From Corylus avellana (taxonomy: Eukaryota; Streptophyta; Magnoliopsida; Fagales; Betulaceae): a stretch of DNA of 64,000 nt. The stretch covers positions 13,330,877 through 13,394,876 of the forward strand of contig NC_081550.1 of the NCBI RefSeq assembly GCF_901000735.1. The letters are read 5' to 3'. Shown piece by piece: positions 44,985 through 58,504 of the stretch. Within the stretch, counting starts at the first letter, position 1, and the number at the start of each line of letters is the position of its first letter. A program made the position numbers and the translations under genes. Under the pieces are notes generated by a model that worked only from the letters and a program-made list of their open reading frames with translations, was not told where the DNA came from and searched no databases.

Positions 44985-46390
44985 TATGCTATAAAATAAG
45001 AATCATGTTATAGTTTAACAGTATGGTCTACTCGAGATATTACAATTTCTCAGTAGGATTGGTGCTGTCCCGAGGGACCTGTCATACAATACATGTGCCT
45101 CGGTTATTGTACGCTACTGTCCACCACTAATAGCCCGACCGAGTCCAATCTCAGGTGGCCCACGCTACTAGTGATGTATGTCCTGTAATGACCAACCATT
45201 TGGCAATGGTTGTATCGATCACAAAAATCACTGGATCCAAGGCCCACACATACACTTGGCCATAAAGTTAACCTGTATAAGAAGCCCATGGCCGTTATCC
45301 CACACGTACTGGTGTACCATATCATACGATGTAATTAATCTTATCCGTCTTTTACATGCATAGTTTTACAAGTTGCATCATCATCTTGTTATTCAACATA
45401 CGTTTTTGCAAAAGAGAGTTTACAACAATCCAAAATGTATTTCATGAGAGTTGCAAATATGCATGTTTGATATATAAAATAATCGTGCAATACGGGAAAA
45501 GTAACAAGAAGTATCTATGTGAGTTTGTACTCACTTGGGTTGTAAGGTTCATCCATAAATCCTCTTGAGGCTCCATAACCTCGAATACTGAGAAAAGACC
45601 TATCATTATTTCTAAATCTAACTAAAACGAACTTAGAACATGAAAACAGAGGCTATCGGACGACTAGCCAAAGTGGCGTTTCCCAGAACGCTTCGGATCG
45701 TAGGTCCAGGCTCATGGCCATACGTTCGGCCAGAAGGTTCAGGTAGAACCTCATTTGTTTCAAACGTCCTCCTATCCTCCCAAACTGGTTCTAAAGCTGC
45801 CTAAAGGATTTCTAGGACTTTCTAGCTCAAAACAAAGCCTCCATGAATAAGAAAATACGTTCAACAAAGATGAAACGCTAAACCAACTTAAACCAAGATT
45901 AAGGGCAACAACATAACTAGAAGCTCAAAACTACCAACTAAGCTAAGTATGAAAAACACTTAAATAGCATAACAACTAAGTAAGGAACAAGCTAAGCTTA
46001 GAAGGTTACCTCCTTAAAGCAAAACCTCCAAGAAATCTCTCATTCTTCTCCAAGAACTCTCACAACTCACAAAATCACTTAAGCAGGGGTTCTAGAGGGC
46101 AACAAGGGCAGAATGAGGCTTAAGGGTCGAGTAGGGAGAGGTATTTATAGGGTAGGAAAAGCTGTGGGTGCTGTAGGATGTTTCATGTAAAGTAGAGTAC
46201 ATACTGTACTATAGGGGCGTACGTCCGCATACTATTTGCAGGTGTACGTCCGCGTGGTCTCCCATGTGTACGTCCGGTCAAAAAGTCTAAAATTCTCAAA
46301 ATGCCCTCATAGCTACTCCTAGTGACCCAAAGCCCAAATTAACTCTCTAACTAAGCTACCTAAGCTTAGTTAATTATTTGGGTCACTACA
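44985..46390 (-). repeat. Family A LTR, reversed and truncated
   Basis: On the minus strand it starts TGTAGTGACCCAAATAATT at 46390 and follows the first family A LTR to a point equivalent to about 19750, where it is cut by the Helitron end. It keeps the ACGTACG-rich part (46190-46280). Confidence 0.8.
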
Positions 46391-46395
46391 GTAAC

Positions 46396-47693
46396 TGATG
46401 AGTGCCAAATATTGCATATTTGGGCCCCTTGATTTTCATTTCTTAATCCTTTAGGTTTATTATGTTCTGATGTTTGTGTTAGTTTTGGTGTCTTAGTGTT
46501 TCGCAGGTTGGTAAGGAAAAACTGTGGTCTTGAAAGTGAAAGTTGTATAGAAGTTGAAGTAAAGTATTTCTGGAATTGGGATTGAGCGCACCACACTAGC
46601 GCTTGAGCGCATTTGCACTCGAGCCTAGCATCCTTACGCTCGAGCGCATTTGAGCTCGAGCATGACCACAGCAGCTCATGAGTGCAACTATGCCACTTAA
46701 GAAGAACTCATTCACAAGTGCGCTTGAGCGCATCCGTCCTGGGATCGAGCGCATCCGCGCCCAACATCAAGCCATCAGCTTGCACAGCGCTGCGCCGCAG
46801 GAGAACTGAAGCATGGTCGAGTACGATCAGGCACACCTAGTGTGCGATTGAGCGCACTCGTTTGACCTGGAAGCGCCGAAACCCTAAAATTAGCATATAA
46901 ATATAATCTTTTTCTAGGGAAACACACCAAGGGGGTGCCGTTCAATTGTATTTTCGCATTTTTTTGGCATTTTGTCACTCTGAACTCGATTCCCTTTGTA
47001 AGTTTATCAATTTCAATGAATTCTTTTAGATTTGTTATGATTTTTGTAGTCATGAGAGGCTAACCCTCAACTAAGGTTGAAGATTAAGCCTCACCATTGA
47101 TTAGCGTTATGTTTTCATCTACTGTTCGTACAACTCTAACATTTTTTGTATTGATGTTCTATTGCAATTCAATTAGTTGATTAAATTCTTTTAATTGGTT
47201 GTTTTAATTAACACTTGTGTAAACATTGGATATTCGGTGTGTTTCATCCGACGGATACATTGGATCATTCAAGGTAAATTGGATGTCCATTGTGATTTGT
47301 AAATTAAATGGATACATTGGATGATTTGATTTACATTGGATATTCATTGTGATTTGCACAATGGATAGATTTGTCGAATGTTTCAATAGATTATTTTTAG
47401 AAAAAACATGGAACATGCATAGGGTTTAATTGCTTGTCGGATGTATGAACAATCATGAGAATGTATGCTTTGATCTGGTGAGTGTGAATTTGGAAACCTT
47501 AGTATTTTTATCCGATTTAGTCAATTTCATTTGGTTTTTATTTTAGCAAGAAAAATCACTCAATTTCAGAACTAGGTTAAAATTCAATCGATTTAGATAG
47601 AAGTTTATGTACACAAACACAATTCCCTGTGGATTCGACCTCACACTTTCAAAAGACTCGTGCTCTTGTGAGTAACATTTAAAACTCACAATT
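46396..47693 (+). repeat. Solo LTR, family D
   Basis: It starts TGATGAGTGCCAAATATTG. The word GTAAC flanks it at 46391-46395 and 47694-47698, consistent with a 5-bp duplication, although the last bases (CACAATT) are not a clean CA end. It contains a CG-rich palindromic block (46585-46860) and GGATAT...GGATACAT subrepeats (47227-47390). No body is attached. Confidence 0.65.
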
Positions 47694-47698
47694 GTAAC

Positions 47699-48524
47699 TA
47701 GGTTTTATCCCAAGACCAATTGCACCATCTCTTTCTAACCCATGTTTTAAATAAATACAACATTTAGCCCAATTAATAAAAAGCCTTATTATGGTTAAAT
47801 AACATCAGCTTGGAGAGGGACCTAATGGAAAAAATATTGTTGGCTTAAATATGTTCGTAACCATGTCTCCCCAACATTTGTTACGCAACCATATTTTAAT
47901 TACAATTAATTCCACTAAATAATTGTGACTGCACTTCAATAAATATTTTTGATTAAATAATTAAACCATTTGACTTAATGTTGATTTATGATTCCTCCAT
48001 AAAATATTATGTAATAGAATTATGGCTATGGATACTACTATTTAATTCTCTACCTCTTTATCCTTGAGTCACCGATTTTACGTTATCCTCATACTTGTGC
48101 AAAACACATATATATATTTTGGTATGCCAACCAAAGTGGCCTATTTGAAGGGTTTAAAATAGACCCTAGGAGCCGTTGGAGTCCCAGAAATGCTGGATTT
48201 CCATCCCCTAGTTGAATTCGGAGACCTAGGCTTGTTTCCATATCAGTCCTACGTTTCTATTCAGTAAGTCGATGTGAGTGTGCTCCAGCTTACTTCTACT
48301 GCATCTCCAAAAGTCATGTTTTAAGGCCACAAATCAATGGAATTTGCTGGCCTCTTCATATAAAACCTAAACACACTAAAATGCTAAGGAATGTTTTAAG
48401 CCAAAACACAAAATCAAACAGTTAACAATGCTTAAGAATTAACATATGCGAGTTAAGGGGCTTGAATGTGAAACATTCGGCACTTATCATACATGGAATC
48501 AGAAGAGATGGAAGGAGGACCACT
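47699..48524. other. Unassigned stretch with an LTR-like start
   Basis: At 48489 the minus strand starts TGATAAGTGCCGAATGTT, as family C LTRs do, but only about 150 bp look similar. The rest (47699-48330) was not recognised, and no gene was seen. Confidence 0.35.
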
Positions 48525-49738
48525 TGATGTGGTCCTTTTTAAGCAAAAATATACTAATAATAAAATACCACTCAAAATAGGATGAATCCTTGTAGGATAT
48601 GGTTATATTGAGGGTGTCGAACCTCAAGGATTGCGCAAGTGTTGTTATAAAGCTTGTCAAGGTCAAATAAAACACAATTCAAAAGATGATTGTTGGCACG
48701 GGCCATCTACCTAAAGTAGATTGTGATGAGAGAGAGAATAGGGGGTTGAATTTACCACTAACCGCATAACAATGGTCAATCATAAATTTACAAGGAAAAT
48801 TCATACTATGCATGATATAGGGCTCGTCTCACTCGAGTAGTCAAGAAAATATCATAATTAAGAAATAAGTATAATCCATCTTCGGTTGGCACGGACCGTC
48901 TACCTAACCTCTAGATGCGGTATGACCCATTTAACACCCCGGTCCCATATTGGGAAGATGAGAAGAAGCCCACATAGAGTGGGTGGTTTATAGAAATAGT
49001 CATGGGTGCTAAGTCCCACATTGCCTAGTTACTAGGTGAAATTGGGCTTTACAATGAATTCTAGGGAAGCTCCAAATTGACTAGTCCTTTTGAGGTGATA
49101 GTGCAGATGTGGCTAGCGCTTTTCCCTGGGTCGTTACAAGTGGTATCAGAGCCACCTAGTAACACCAGGTCATGTGGTACTGGAGCACTGTATGACGTGG
49201 ACTTGACGAGGACGTCAGGAGTTTCAGAGGGGGAATTTGTAACACCACGGTCCCATATTGGGAAGATGAGAAGAAGCCCACATAGAGTGGGTGGTTTATA
49301 GAGATAGTCATGGGTGCTAAGTCCCACATTGCCTAGTTACTAGGTGAAACTTGACTTTATAATGAATTCTAGGGAAGCTCCAAATTGACTAGTACTTTTG
49401 GGGTGATAGTGCAGATGTGGCTAGCGCTTTTCCCTGGGTCGTTACAACCCATCTTCCCTACATATGGACTATCAAATATCTTAATCAGTTAGACATAATC
49501 AATGGATAAGCATTACTTATCTTAGGTTAGTACGAATTGTCTACCTAAATTATACTAAACTAGGGTGTAGACAAATTCGCCTTCCCTAGGCATGGCCTAT
49601 CGAATCCTATTAATCATGTGTCAATTAAAGCCGTTGTATAACAATCATTCATATAATCACAGAAAATATGAAGGAATAAGTTCAATTAAGATAAATGGCT
49701 TTTTCAGACAAGAGAAGAATTTTATAATGATTGAATAT
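48525..49738 (-). repeat. Family C LTR, reversed and truncated, split by a TRIM
   Basis: The LTR 3' end lies at 48525 (minus strand ends ACATCA). The sequence parallels 24977 down to about 24300 and is cut at 49738 by a family D LTR. Removing the TRIM and one ACCCA restores continuity. Confidence 0.75.
48930..49446 (+). mobile_element. TRIM retrotransposon (517 bp)
   Basis: Two 209-bp LTRs (48930-49138 and 49238-49446) enclose a 99-bp internal region that holds only a primer-binding site (TGGTATCAGAGCC at 49141) and a polypurine tract (CAGAGGGGGAATT, ending at 49237). The target duplication ACCCA is exact at 48925-48929 and 49447-49451. The LTRs differ at about 9 of 209 positions by eye. It has no coding capacity and needs another element's machinery. 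Confidence 0.93.
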
Positions 49739-50924
49739 GTTGTGCAAATTTTAATTACTCGAAACGAATCATTTGCAATAAAGGGTTTTGATGTGCGAGG
49801 TTGATCCCATAGAGAATTGTGTTTTTGAAAACAATTTTAATCTAAACTAATTAAATCCTAACCTAGTTCCAAAAGATTTTTTATTTTTGAAATTGAAAAC
49901 AAAACAAAAATAAAATTAATCAAAAGATAAATACTAAGGTTTTAAAATTCACACTCACCAAATCAAAGCACACATTATTATGTTTGTTCATACATCTGAA
50001 TTTCAATAAAATCCTATGCATGTTCTTTTTTATAAAATAACCATTTGAAAGATTCCATGAATCCATCCATTATACAAATCATAATGCATATCCAACTTGA
50101 ATCAAAATCATCCAATGTATCTCTTTGATGAATGAAAGACAATGGACATCCAATTTAAATTGAAAGATGCAATGTATCCATCAGATGAAACACATTGAAT
50201 ATCCAACTTTGGCACAAATGTTAATCTAAACAGTAAATTACAGGAACTTAATCAAATAATTGAATTGAAATGAACATACATTACACTAAACGTCGGAATT
50301 GTATGAACAAAACATAAAAATATGCAAACAAATCAATGGTGAGGCTTCATCTTCAACCTTAGTTGAAGGTTTAGTCTCTCATGACAAAAGGAATCATAAA
50401 GAAACTAATTAAATTCATTAAAATCAAATAACTTACAAAAGAATTGGTGTTCAGAGCTACAAAAACCCAGAAAACACAAAAATGACAAAGAACAGCGCCC
50501 CCTGGCACGCCTCCGTACGTTTCCCTAGAAATATATGGTATTTATAACCCTAATTTAGGGTTTCAGCACTTCTAGGTCGGACGAGTGTGCTCGATCGTAC
50601 ACTAGGTGCGCTAGATCGCACTCGAGCATGCTTGACTTCTCTTGCAGTGCAGCGCTTGCGCACTGATGGACTGCTTGTGGGCATCTATGCGCTCGAGCGT
50701 AAGACTTCTGCGATCAGTGTGTGCTCGATTCTACTTCCTCACATGGCTATTTTTCTAACCTTCTTCCATAATTTGTATTTTTCACCTTAAAGCCACAGTT
50801 TTCCCTTAGTAACCTGCAAAAAACTAAATACCAAAACTAACACGAAACGTGAGATTAAGACACAGCTAGAGGATTAACAGATGTAAATTAAGGGGCTCAA
50901 ATATACAATATTTGGCACTCATCA
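49739..50924 (-). repeat. Family D LTR (3' LTR of reversed element)
   Basis: On the minus strand it starts TGATGAGTGCCAAATATTG after a polypurine tract (50941-50925) and ends TTTGCACAACA. A CG-rich block is at 50577-50720. Confidence 0.8.
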
Positions 50925-53672
50925 AATACCCCCAAACTTACATTTTGCTAGTCCCTTAGCAAAACAAAATGAAAAACAAACTGAAAGCAAGAAACATAAG
51001 TCCTCTGTCGTGGGAGAGATGATTGCATTTAGCATATGCAACAAGCCTTTTAAACACCTAGGCATCCCTAGTGGACGAGTGAAGTCTCGTGAGGGTTTAA
51101 CAGGAATGATACCCACAAACATTGTCAGTGCTATGTCATTGAAAAGAATAAAGTTTCATACAAACCATGGTTCTCATTCATAAGTAAGCTTAAAAGGACA
51201 AACACCATCATCACACTCATTAGGGCATCCAAAGTCAAAGAACTCATAAATGGACAATTGAGACATCATATATTTCGATAGGTGCACAATGAAATTAGCA
51301 TACAGTCATGAGGCTTCAATTTACTCTCAATATAAATACCTCAAAATTCGTTGGAATCCCTATCAAATGAAACAACCAAGGCAAGATATGCATTTTTTTA
51401 TTTTTTTTGTGTAGGCTGTGCAATGCTTAGCTCCCTTAAGCTTTCTATTGACCCATGTAACGAGTGTTAGACCAATGACTCCCAAACCAGATGGTTTTAG
51501 GGCACTAGATGTAAAAACATCCCTAACAGCTTAATGACTCAAGTAAAAAAGGCTATGAAGCCAAACTAGCCATAAAATCAACCAATCTTGAGTTTCACAC
51601 CTTTTTTACGTGAACATTCAATGCTTGTTGAGGCAAGAGGTCTGGTTACTTAGGCAGGACTCAAAATGATTTTTTTTTTTTTTTTTTTTTGTCTTTAAGC
51701 CAAGGTTATTCATCAACAAATCCTCCAACAAATCTTAAGATACACATGATTTAGTTCAAATTTCATACCTCACAGACTCTATTGTTAAGTTCTAAAATAT
51801 TCATATTTTTAGCCCTTAACTTACATGTGTTAATCCTTTAATTTTGGTTAATTCATGCCATTTTAGTTCCTTTATGTGGTTTCCTTATTTTTGTAGGCTT
51901 TTGGAAGAAAATGAAGTAAATCTGAAAGATTTGGGCTCAAAGAGAGAAAATGGGAAAAGTTGGAGCCCCTGACAATGCGATCGATGCAGGTTCCCTACGA
52001 TCAAGCGCACTACCAGATAAGACAAAGCATGAAGCGGCCATGTGCAATCGAGCACACAACAGAAGAGGGTCGATCGCAGACGTGCGACTGAGAGCACACG
52101 GGTTGTGATCGAGCACACCCGTGCGCAGGTGACACATCAAGAGGCGACCAGACTATTAGTATTTCCATATTAGGGTTTTTCAACTCCCACTTGTAATAGG
52201 AATAAAACCCTACGAATTTTCTAGGTTTACTAGTGTAACAAGGACTTCTAAAGCCCTATACATAGACCTCTAAACCTTGAGAATGAAGAAGCTAGAAAAG
52301 ACACACTTTCCAAGGAGAAGAATTGGAGCTCTTCAAGTTCAAGTTTCGGGTTTATTCTTTTCATTTCTTTTATTTTATTTTATGAAGATGTTTAACATCA
52401 AACTTATATGTAACTAATTTATTTAGTAGGGCTAGATTGAAGCCCTAGTTATGTTTAGTTAATATTCAATATTGGCGCCTTTGTGATGATCATGTTGTGG
52501 TATTTAACTTAATTAATCCCTACTTTCAGGAATTCCTCATATGTGTGTGCCTGATCAACATATGCATGTGGCATGGAATAGTTAGTTAAATCAATTTGGA
52601 TGACCGAGTGCTGGGTTTAACAAAAGTAACAAAAGAAATCTACACCAGGTTCTTGGGTTAATCAACATGGGGAACCAGGAGTAGACACTAATGCCTTAGG
52701 CCTCATGTGTTTGTCGATTTCCACAGAATTATGCTTTCTTAAAGAACAACTTAGTAGACACCCATGCTAAATCCTTTATGAAAGAAAATAATTAGAGTAG
52801 ACACCCATGCCTAATTCGTTGCTTCGGGAAATCAATAGCTTAAGGTGTAGACGCCCATGCCCTTATGTCGACAAACATTAGATATACATAACATGATTAA
52901 AGCATTGACATATTGATATATTATCTAAATATAATTAGTGGTGGATATCAAAGCCCTGCCTTTTTATTATTATCAACTCAAATCCAATCTTTGTTTTATT
53001 TTACTTTTGGAATTTATTTTAGTCAAATTTAGCAATCCTCGTGGGAATGACCCCGTACTTGCATCCTATACTACTATGTTGACCTCGTGCACTTGTGGAT
53101 AGAACATGCAATTATTTGCCTATTAATTTTGGTAGATATTTTTAACAACATCTATGCTAATGTGCTCATGATAATCAACTCAAAACAAATGAAGTCTCTC
53201 TAACCCAAAAATGAGTCAAAGGATTCAGATTCCTAATGACGCAAGCCAATGAAAGTCAAACCACAGGTACAACTAACTCATGCTTAACAACAACATAGCA
53301 ATTTTTGTTTTTAGACAGATAAAAACAAACAAATAAAAACAAACAAAAGACAGAGTGTCTTTCCATACCCCCAAACTTGAATTACACATTGCCCTCAATG
53401 TGTAGTAAAGAAATACATTACCAGAAGTACGGACATCAAGGTGTGAAAAAGGCCAAGGCGTCCCCTAAACTTGAAAACCAAAACACCTGTCAACAAAACT
53501 AACAACAATATTTTCTCATAGAAACAAACATTAAAAGATTAATTGTTGTCAGAAACAAAAAATAAAATGACAAAAGGAAAAGAACTCAAAAATGAAGTGC
53601 AGAAAATAAAAAAGAAGAAAAAATACTGCACTTTCCGCGATCATTTGGGTGTCCAACCAATCCCTTCCACCC
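50925..53672 (-). mobile_element. Body of reversed family D element, 3' part
   Basis: This is the non-coding 3' region with a polypurine tract at 50941-50925 and an internal copy at 53378-53364. It is split by the solo LTR at 51783-53150 and cut at 53673 by a family E element. The gag part is missing. Confidence 0.7.
51783..53150 (+). repeat. Solo LTR, family E
   Basis: It begins TGTTAAGTTCTAAAATATTC and ends TTTAACAACA, 1368 bp. The exact 5-bp duplication TCTAT is at 51778-51782 and 53151-53155. It contains a CG-rich block (51975-52120) and several GTAGACACCCATGC subrepeats (about 52681-52870). Confidence 0.9.
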
Positions 53673-55017
53673 TGTTAAGTGCCAAAATATTCATATTTTA
53701 GCCCTTAACTTATATTTGTTAATTCCTTAGTTTTGTTAGTTTGTGCTATTTTATTTCTTTTATGTGTTTTCTGTGTTTTTGTAGGCTGTTGGAAGAAAAT
53801 GAAGCATTCTTGGAAGTATCGAACTTAAAGGAAAAATTTGGGAAAAGGTAGAGGCTCTAACAGTACGATCGATCGCACTTCCAACGTGGTTCAGGCCAAG
53901 AAGTGAGCAAGGCGTGCACTCGTGCGTACAAGAGGAGACTCGATGGCAGACATGCGATCGAGCACACATGGGCTGCGATCGATCACACTCGTGTGCCGGA
54001 GAATTTCAGAAGCTGCGGCCACACTTCTTTTGCTTTCCATATTAGGGTTTTTCTAGTCCTAGTTACACTAGGATTAAACCCTATGAGTTTACTAGGGTTT
54101 CTAGGATTTCTAGAGTATTCCTAAGCCTATAAATAGACCTCTAAGCCTCACAATTCAAGATCCATCTTTAGACAACTCTTGGGGAGAAGAAGTGGAGGCT
54201 GCTTCATGGAATCGTTTTTGGTTCTTTCTTTCCCTTTTCTTTTTAGTTTTATTTTAATTATGTGTAACTAAACCTTTAATAGGGAGAGATTGAAGCTCTA
54301 ATTATGTTTATTTAATATTTCAATGTTGGCGCCTTTGTGATAATTATATTGTGATGCTTAACTTGATTAATTCCTGTTTTATTGAATTCTTCATATGTGT
54401 GTGATTAGTCATTATATGCATGTGGTATGGATTAGTTATTTAAGTCAATTTGGATTATCGAGTTCGGGGCTTAATAGAGTAACAAAAGAACCTCACCACG
54501 GGTTCTTGGGTTAATCAACGTGGGGAATCGAGAGTAGACCCCTATGCCCTAGGCCTCATGCGTTTGTCGATTTCCACAAATTTATGCATTTTTAAAGAGC
54601 AACTTAGTAGACACCCATGCTAAATCCTTTAAGAAATAAAAGAATTAGAGTAGACACTCATGCCTAATTCGTTACTTAGGGAGATCAATAGCTTAAGGAG
54701 TAGACACCCATACCCTTAGGTTGGCAAACATTAGGTATTCATAATATGATTAGAGCATTGTCATATTATTATATTATTTGAGCATGATTAGTGGTGGATA
54801 TCAAAGCCCTACCTTTTATTTATCTTTATTTAATTTCAATATATCAATATCAATTTCATAACAAAGTTGATATTTTAATCAATTCTAAGCGAAATCAACA
54901 ATTTCAGAGGGAACGATTTCGTACTTGGTGCACTATACTGCTGTTTTGATCTTGTACACTTGCGAGTTAAAACACACTAATTATTATCTATTAATTTAGG
55001 CAGTATTTGGCACAACA
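53673..55017 (+). repeat. Family E 5' LTR
   Basis: It begins TGTTAAGTGCCAAAATATTC and ends GGCACAACA, 1345 bp, homologous to 51783-53150. A TATA box is at 54128-54135. Confidence 0.85.
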
Positions 55018-55023
55018 AGTTTT

Positions 55024-55041
55024 TGGCGCCGTTGCCAGGGA
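55024..55041 (+). other. Family E primer-binding site (tRNA-Asp)
   Basis: TGGCGCCGTTGCCAGGGA lies six bases after the LTR end. It matches the complement of the tRNA-Asp 3' end with one difference. Confidence 0.8.
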
Positions 55042-55115
55042 TTGTTTGATTTTGTTTGGAATTTTCTAGTTCTTCCTAGTTCCTATTCTGCCTCCGGAGG
55101 TGTGCTCGAGCGCCC

Positions 55116-56386
55116 TGATAAGCGCCGAATGTTGTACATTCAAGCCCTTTAATTTACATATGTTAATTCCTTAGCATTGTTATTTGTGTGATTTTGTTTT
55201 GTTTTTGTGTTTCAGGTCTTATTTGACAAACTATTGGAAATTGGGCTTAAAAGACAACAATTGGAGCATTCTGGATCTAGGATCGATCGCAGCACTCCTG
55301 CGATCGAGCGCACCTGCGCTCGAGCATCTGCGGCCAAGGATCGAGCGCATGTCTGCGCTCGCGCGCATATCAGCTAGGCTCGAGCACGCATAATCTCGGA
55401 TCGAGCGCACACGGGCGTACAGTGCACGGCAAGAATCATTTTCCAGCTTGAACTTGGTTTTCAGTCTCCCAATTGGACTGGGAGACTGACTTCCGATTTT
55501 CTAAGGATTTCTAGGGTTTTAGGGTTTTCCAAATCCCTATAAATAGGGCTCTAAACATTGTAAACAGGCACCGCTTTCTAGAGCAAAATTCAGTAAAATT
55601 GTCTTTGGAGCTTAGAAGAGCATGAGCAGCTAAACCCAATTGTGGGGTATTGATATAACCCTTTTCCAAGCACTATGGTTTGATTGTATTTAATTTCTAG
55701 TTTTTCTATTTATGCATGTTGATTTTATAACTATGAGGATTGTTACAATTGATTTCTGCTCTTCATATTAAATGCAATTGTTCTTTAATTCCAATTCAAT
55801 ATTAGTAAAATTATTATCTTGTCTTAGAAATTATTTTACTATTATTGAACTCAAATCATTCTTATTTTCTGTGATTATAAGAATGATGGTTATACAATGG
55901 TTCTTAATTGGCATGTAATCAATAGGGTTAGATAGACCATACCTAGGAAAGACAGATCGTACTACACCCTAGTTTAGTGTAATTTAGGTAGACGATCCAT
56001 GCCAACCAAAGATGGGTTATGCTATTCCGTTGATTGCATGAATTTATTTTTATATGTTTTCTTGTTTAATTTATAACATGCATATAAAGAATTGCTAGAA
56101 TTAAATATGGTTAACCATTGGTGTGCGGATCTTGGTGAAATCAGTACCCTACTCTCTCTCTCATATATTTACTTCCTTTATTTTCGTTTATTTTATGCAC
56201 TTTAAATTCACACAAACAAATCACTCGCTTTTAATTAAGTTAACTTTGATCTTTTAATTTTGATAATTAAACCCCTGCAGTCCTTGAGGTTCGACACCCT
56301 CAATATAGCCCTATCCTATAGGATTCGTACTATTGCGAGTGGTAATTTTTATTATTGATATTTTTGGACACAAAAATACCACATCA
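55116..56386 (+). repeat. Solo LTR, family C
   Basis: It begins TGATAAGCGCCGAATG and ends TACCACATCA, 1271 bp. The exact duplication CGCCC is at 55111-55115 and 56387-56391. A TATA box is at 55538-55545. A dense CG-rich palindromic block lies at 55276-55420. Confidence 0.92.
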
Positions 56387-56620
56387 CGCCCATTCCAGGG
56401 CAATCGAGCGCACCAGTGCGATCGAGCGCACTAGCAAGTGCGATCGATCGTACATCCAAACAGAAGCACAAAAACTATTTTAATTATAGATTTGGTTTTT
56501 TTCTTTTCGTTCCATTTAGGGTTATTCGAGTCTGCATCTTCGTCAGTTTTATTTTTAATTTTGTTTTTATTTTCCTTTTAATTTTAACTTCTTTTTGTTA
56601 CTTTATTTTTGTTTTCAGAC

Positions 56621-56796
56621 ATGTGGGGAGGCATTCCGACGGCCCATGAACCATGTTCATTTTGCCATGACCCTTATCACCATGTTAGAGAATGTCTTCA
56701 ATAAGATAAATTTCTAACAATTCTTTTGGGCATATGAACACATTGTTCTCTAGACCGGAGAACGACAACTATTTGGATTCCTATAACCCGTCATGG
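56621..56796 (+). pseudogene. Family E gag-like start with zinc knuckle
   Basis: A frame starting MWGGIPTAHEP carries an intact CX2CX4HX4C knuckle (CSFCHDPYHHVREC) and then a TAA. The text downstream (SYNPSW) matches the family B Gag-derived proteins. It is cut by element F at 56797. Confidence 0.6.
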
Positions 56797-58504
56797 TGTA
56801 GTACCCCAAAACTTATACCCTAGAATAAAGGTGATATTAACATCAAGGATAAGGAGGATTTGCAATTTTATTAAAATTTACATGGAGTTATACTTAATGT
56901 GAAAGATGATGGAAATTGCTAGTTAGAAATTTAGTGGGTTATTGAAAGAGTAGTCACATTGTTTTGGACGCCAAAAAATTCAATGAGTAACTTTAAATTA
57001 AAATGTTTTAAGACCTTATATAATGATTAGAAAGGAGATTTTAAAAGTGGTTTCATGATTTTTGGACGCTTGTAGAAGGACTTATGATTTTTAGAAGATG
57101 CAAGTGTCAAAACAGGAATTTCAGTCAAACAGTGGCACAGGATTTCAAGGGACTTTTGAGGTACCAAAAGTTATGGGTTGCCATGAGTTTTGGATATTTT
57201 GTGGGTCTTTGAATGAGGAAAATTTCAACCCAAATTTCGTGTCATTTGGAGTTAAATTGAAAAAGTTATGATTTTTTCAAGTTTAATAGGTCAAGCTGTC
57301 AAGTAGTTAAAGTACCTGTGATTTGGGAAAATTAATTGGATGGGTTAATGATGTTTGTAAGCCATGATTTTTGGGTATGTGGTAGTTGAAAGATTTAGGT
57401 TCATTGAGGATTAATTGTAGATGTTTTTATGACCACGTTCTAATGTAAATGCATAAGGAGTTTGTTTTAAAGCTTGACAAGCTTATGATGGCCTTGCATG
57501 ATAAGTTGCTTGGGGACCAAGTTTAAGTTGCTTGGTTGACACCTAAAGCTACAGGTGTTAGATAGCATGCTTTCTAGGTGGGTGTCATTCTCTTGAGACA
57601 TTCCTGGACATTTGTCTTTGTCGTAGCTGGAGTGGAGTGCATGTGGGACAAATGTCCCACACGTGGCAAGCTCACAAGGAGCAATTCTCCCCATTTCTCA
57701 CACTTGTCTTGTGTGTAGCAGAAGTTGAGTGAAATGTCCCACTTATGGTAGGTATTTAAGTGGAGCAAATCCCTCAATTTCTCAAAAGTGTGAGAGCAAG
57801 TGAGCGTGAGATGAGGGAGAGAACCAGAAGAAAAGAAAGAAGAGAAAGAAAGAGGAGGATGAAGAAATTAAAAATAAAAAATAAAAAAATAAGAACTTGC
57901 CAAGGCAATATTTTCATATCTTTTATGATATTTTTAGAATGGAGCTAAATTTCTAATATTAAATTGGGGCTTTTAGTGTAGGAACACTAGAATTGCTATT
58001 TGGAGGGGTTAATTATGTTTAGAGTGTTAATTGACCACAAATTACTATGGGGTCCATAGAAGTTGGTGCTTATTAGGTTTAGGTGCTAATATGTCATATA
58101 ATTGGAGTTAATTATTAGAATTCTAAGGGAGGCATATAAATCAAGCATGGTTGGGTTTGATGTCACTGTAATGTTTTTTTTTTTTTTTTGCTAAGGTTAG
58201 ACAATGGTGGGATAGAGATTAGAGTTAAGATCCTTAGCAACTAAAGTGATGCATGATTGAGACTTGAAAACGAATTGAAGATTAAGGTACTTTTTACCTC
58301 CGTTGTAGGAATTGTGAGTTGGATGCGGATTCAAAATAAGGGCATGCAATGCTAGGTAAGGGGACACAACACCAAAAACTCCAACAAATTTTATTATAAA
58401 TCTTTGGAAAAATGTTGGGGATTTTATAAAGAATCCACTTACATGATTTTCAATTGCGCTTCCTTCCATATTTTAATGACAAATTTTATTCATTCATATG
58501 TCAT
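56797..58504 (+). repeat. LTR-like element F (probable Ty3/gypsy LTR)
   Basis: It starts TGTAGTACCCCAAAACTT, a typical gypsy LTR opening. A TATA-like word TATTTAAG (57753-57760) is followed by a GAGAG-rich leader near 57790-57870. The right border is unclear because family D sequence begins around 58505. No coding text was recognised. Confidence 0.45.

Larger units (their letters stand above)
53673..56796 (+). mobile_element. Family E element, 5' part
   Basis: The 5' LTR is at 53673-55017, the primer-binding site at 55024 and a CG-rich leader at 56395-56452, followed by a short gag-like start. It is interrupted by a solo family C LTR and cut at 56797. No 3' LTR was found in the window. Confidence 0.75.
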
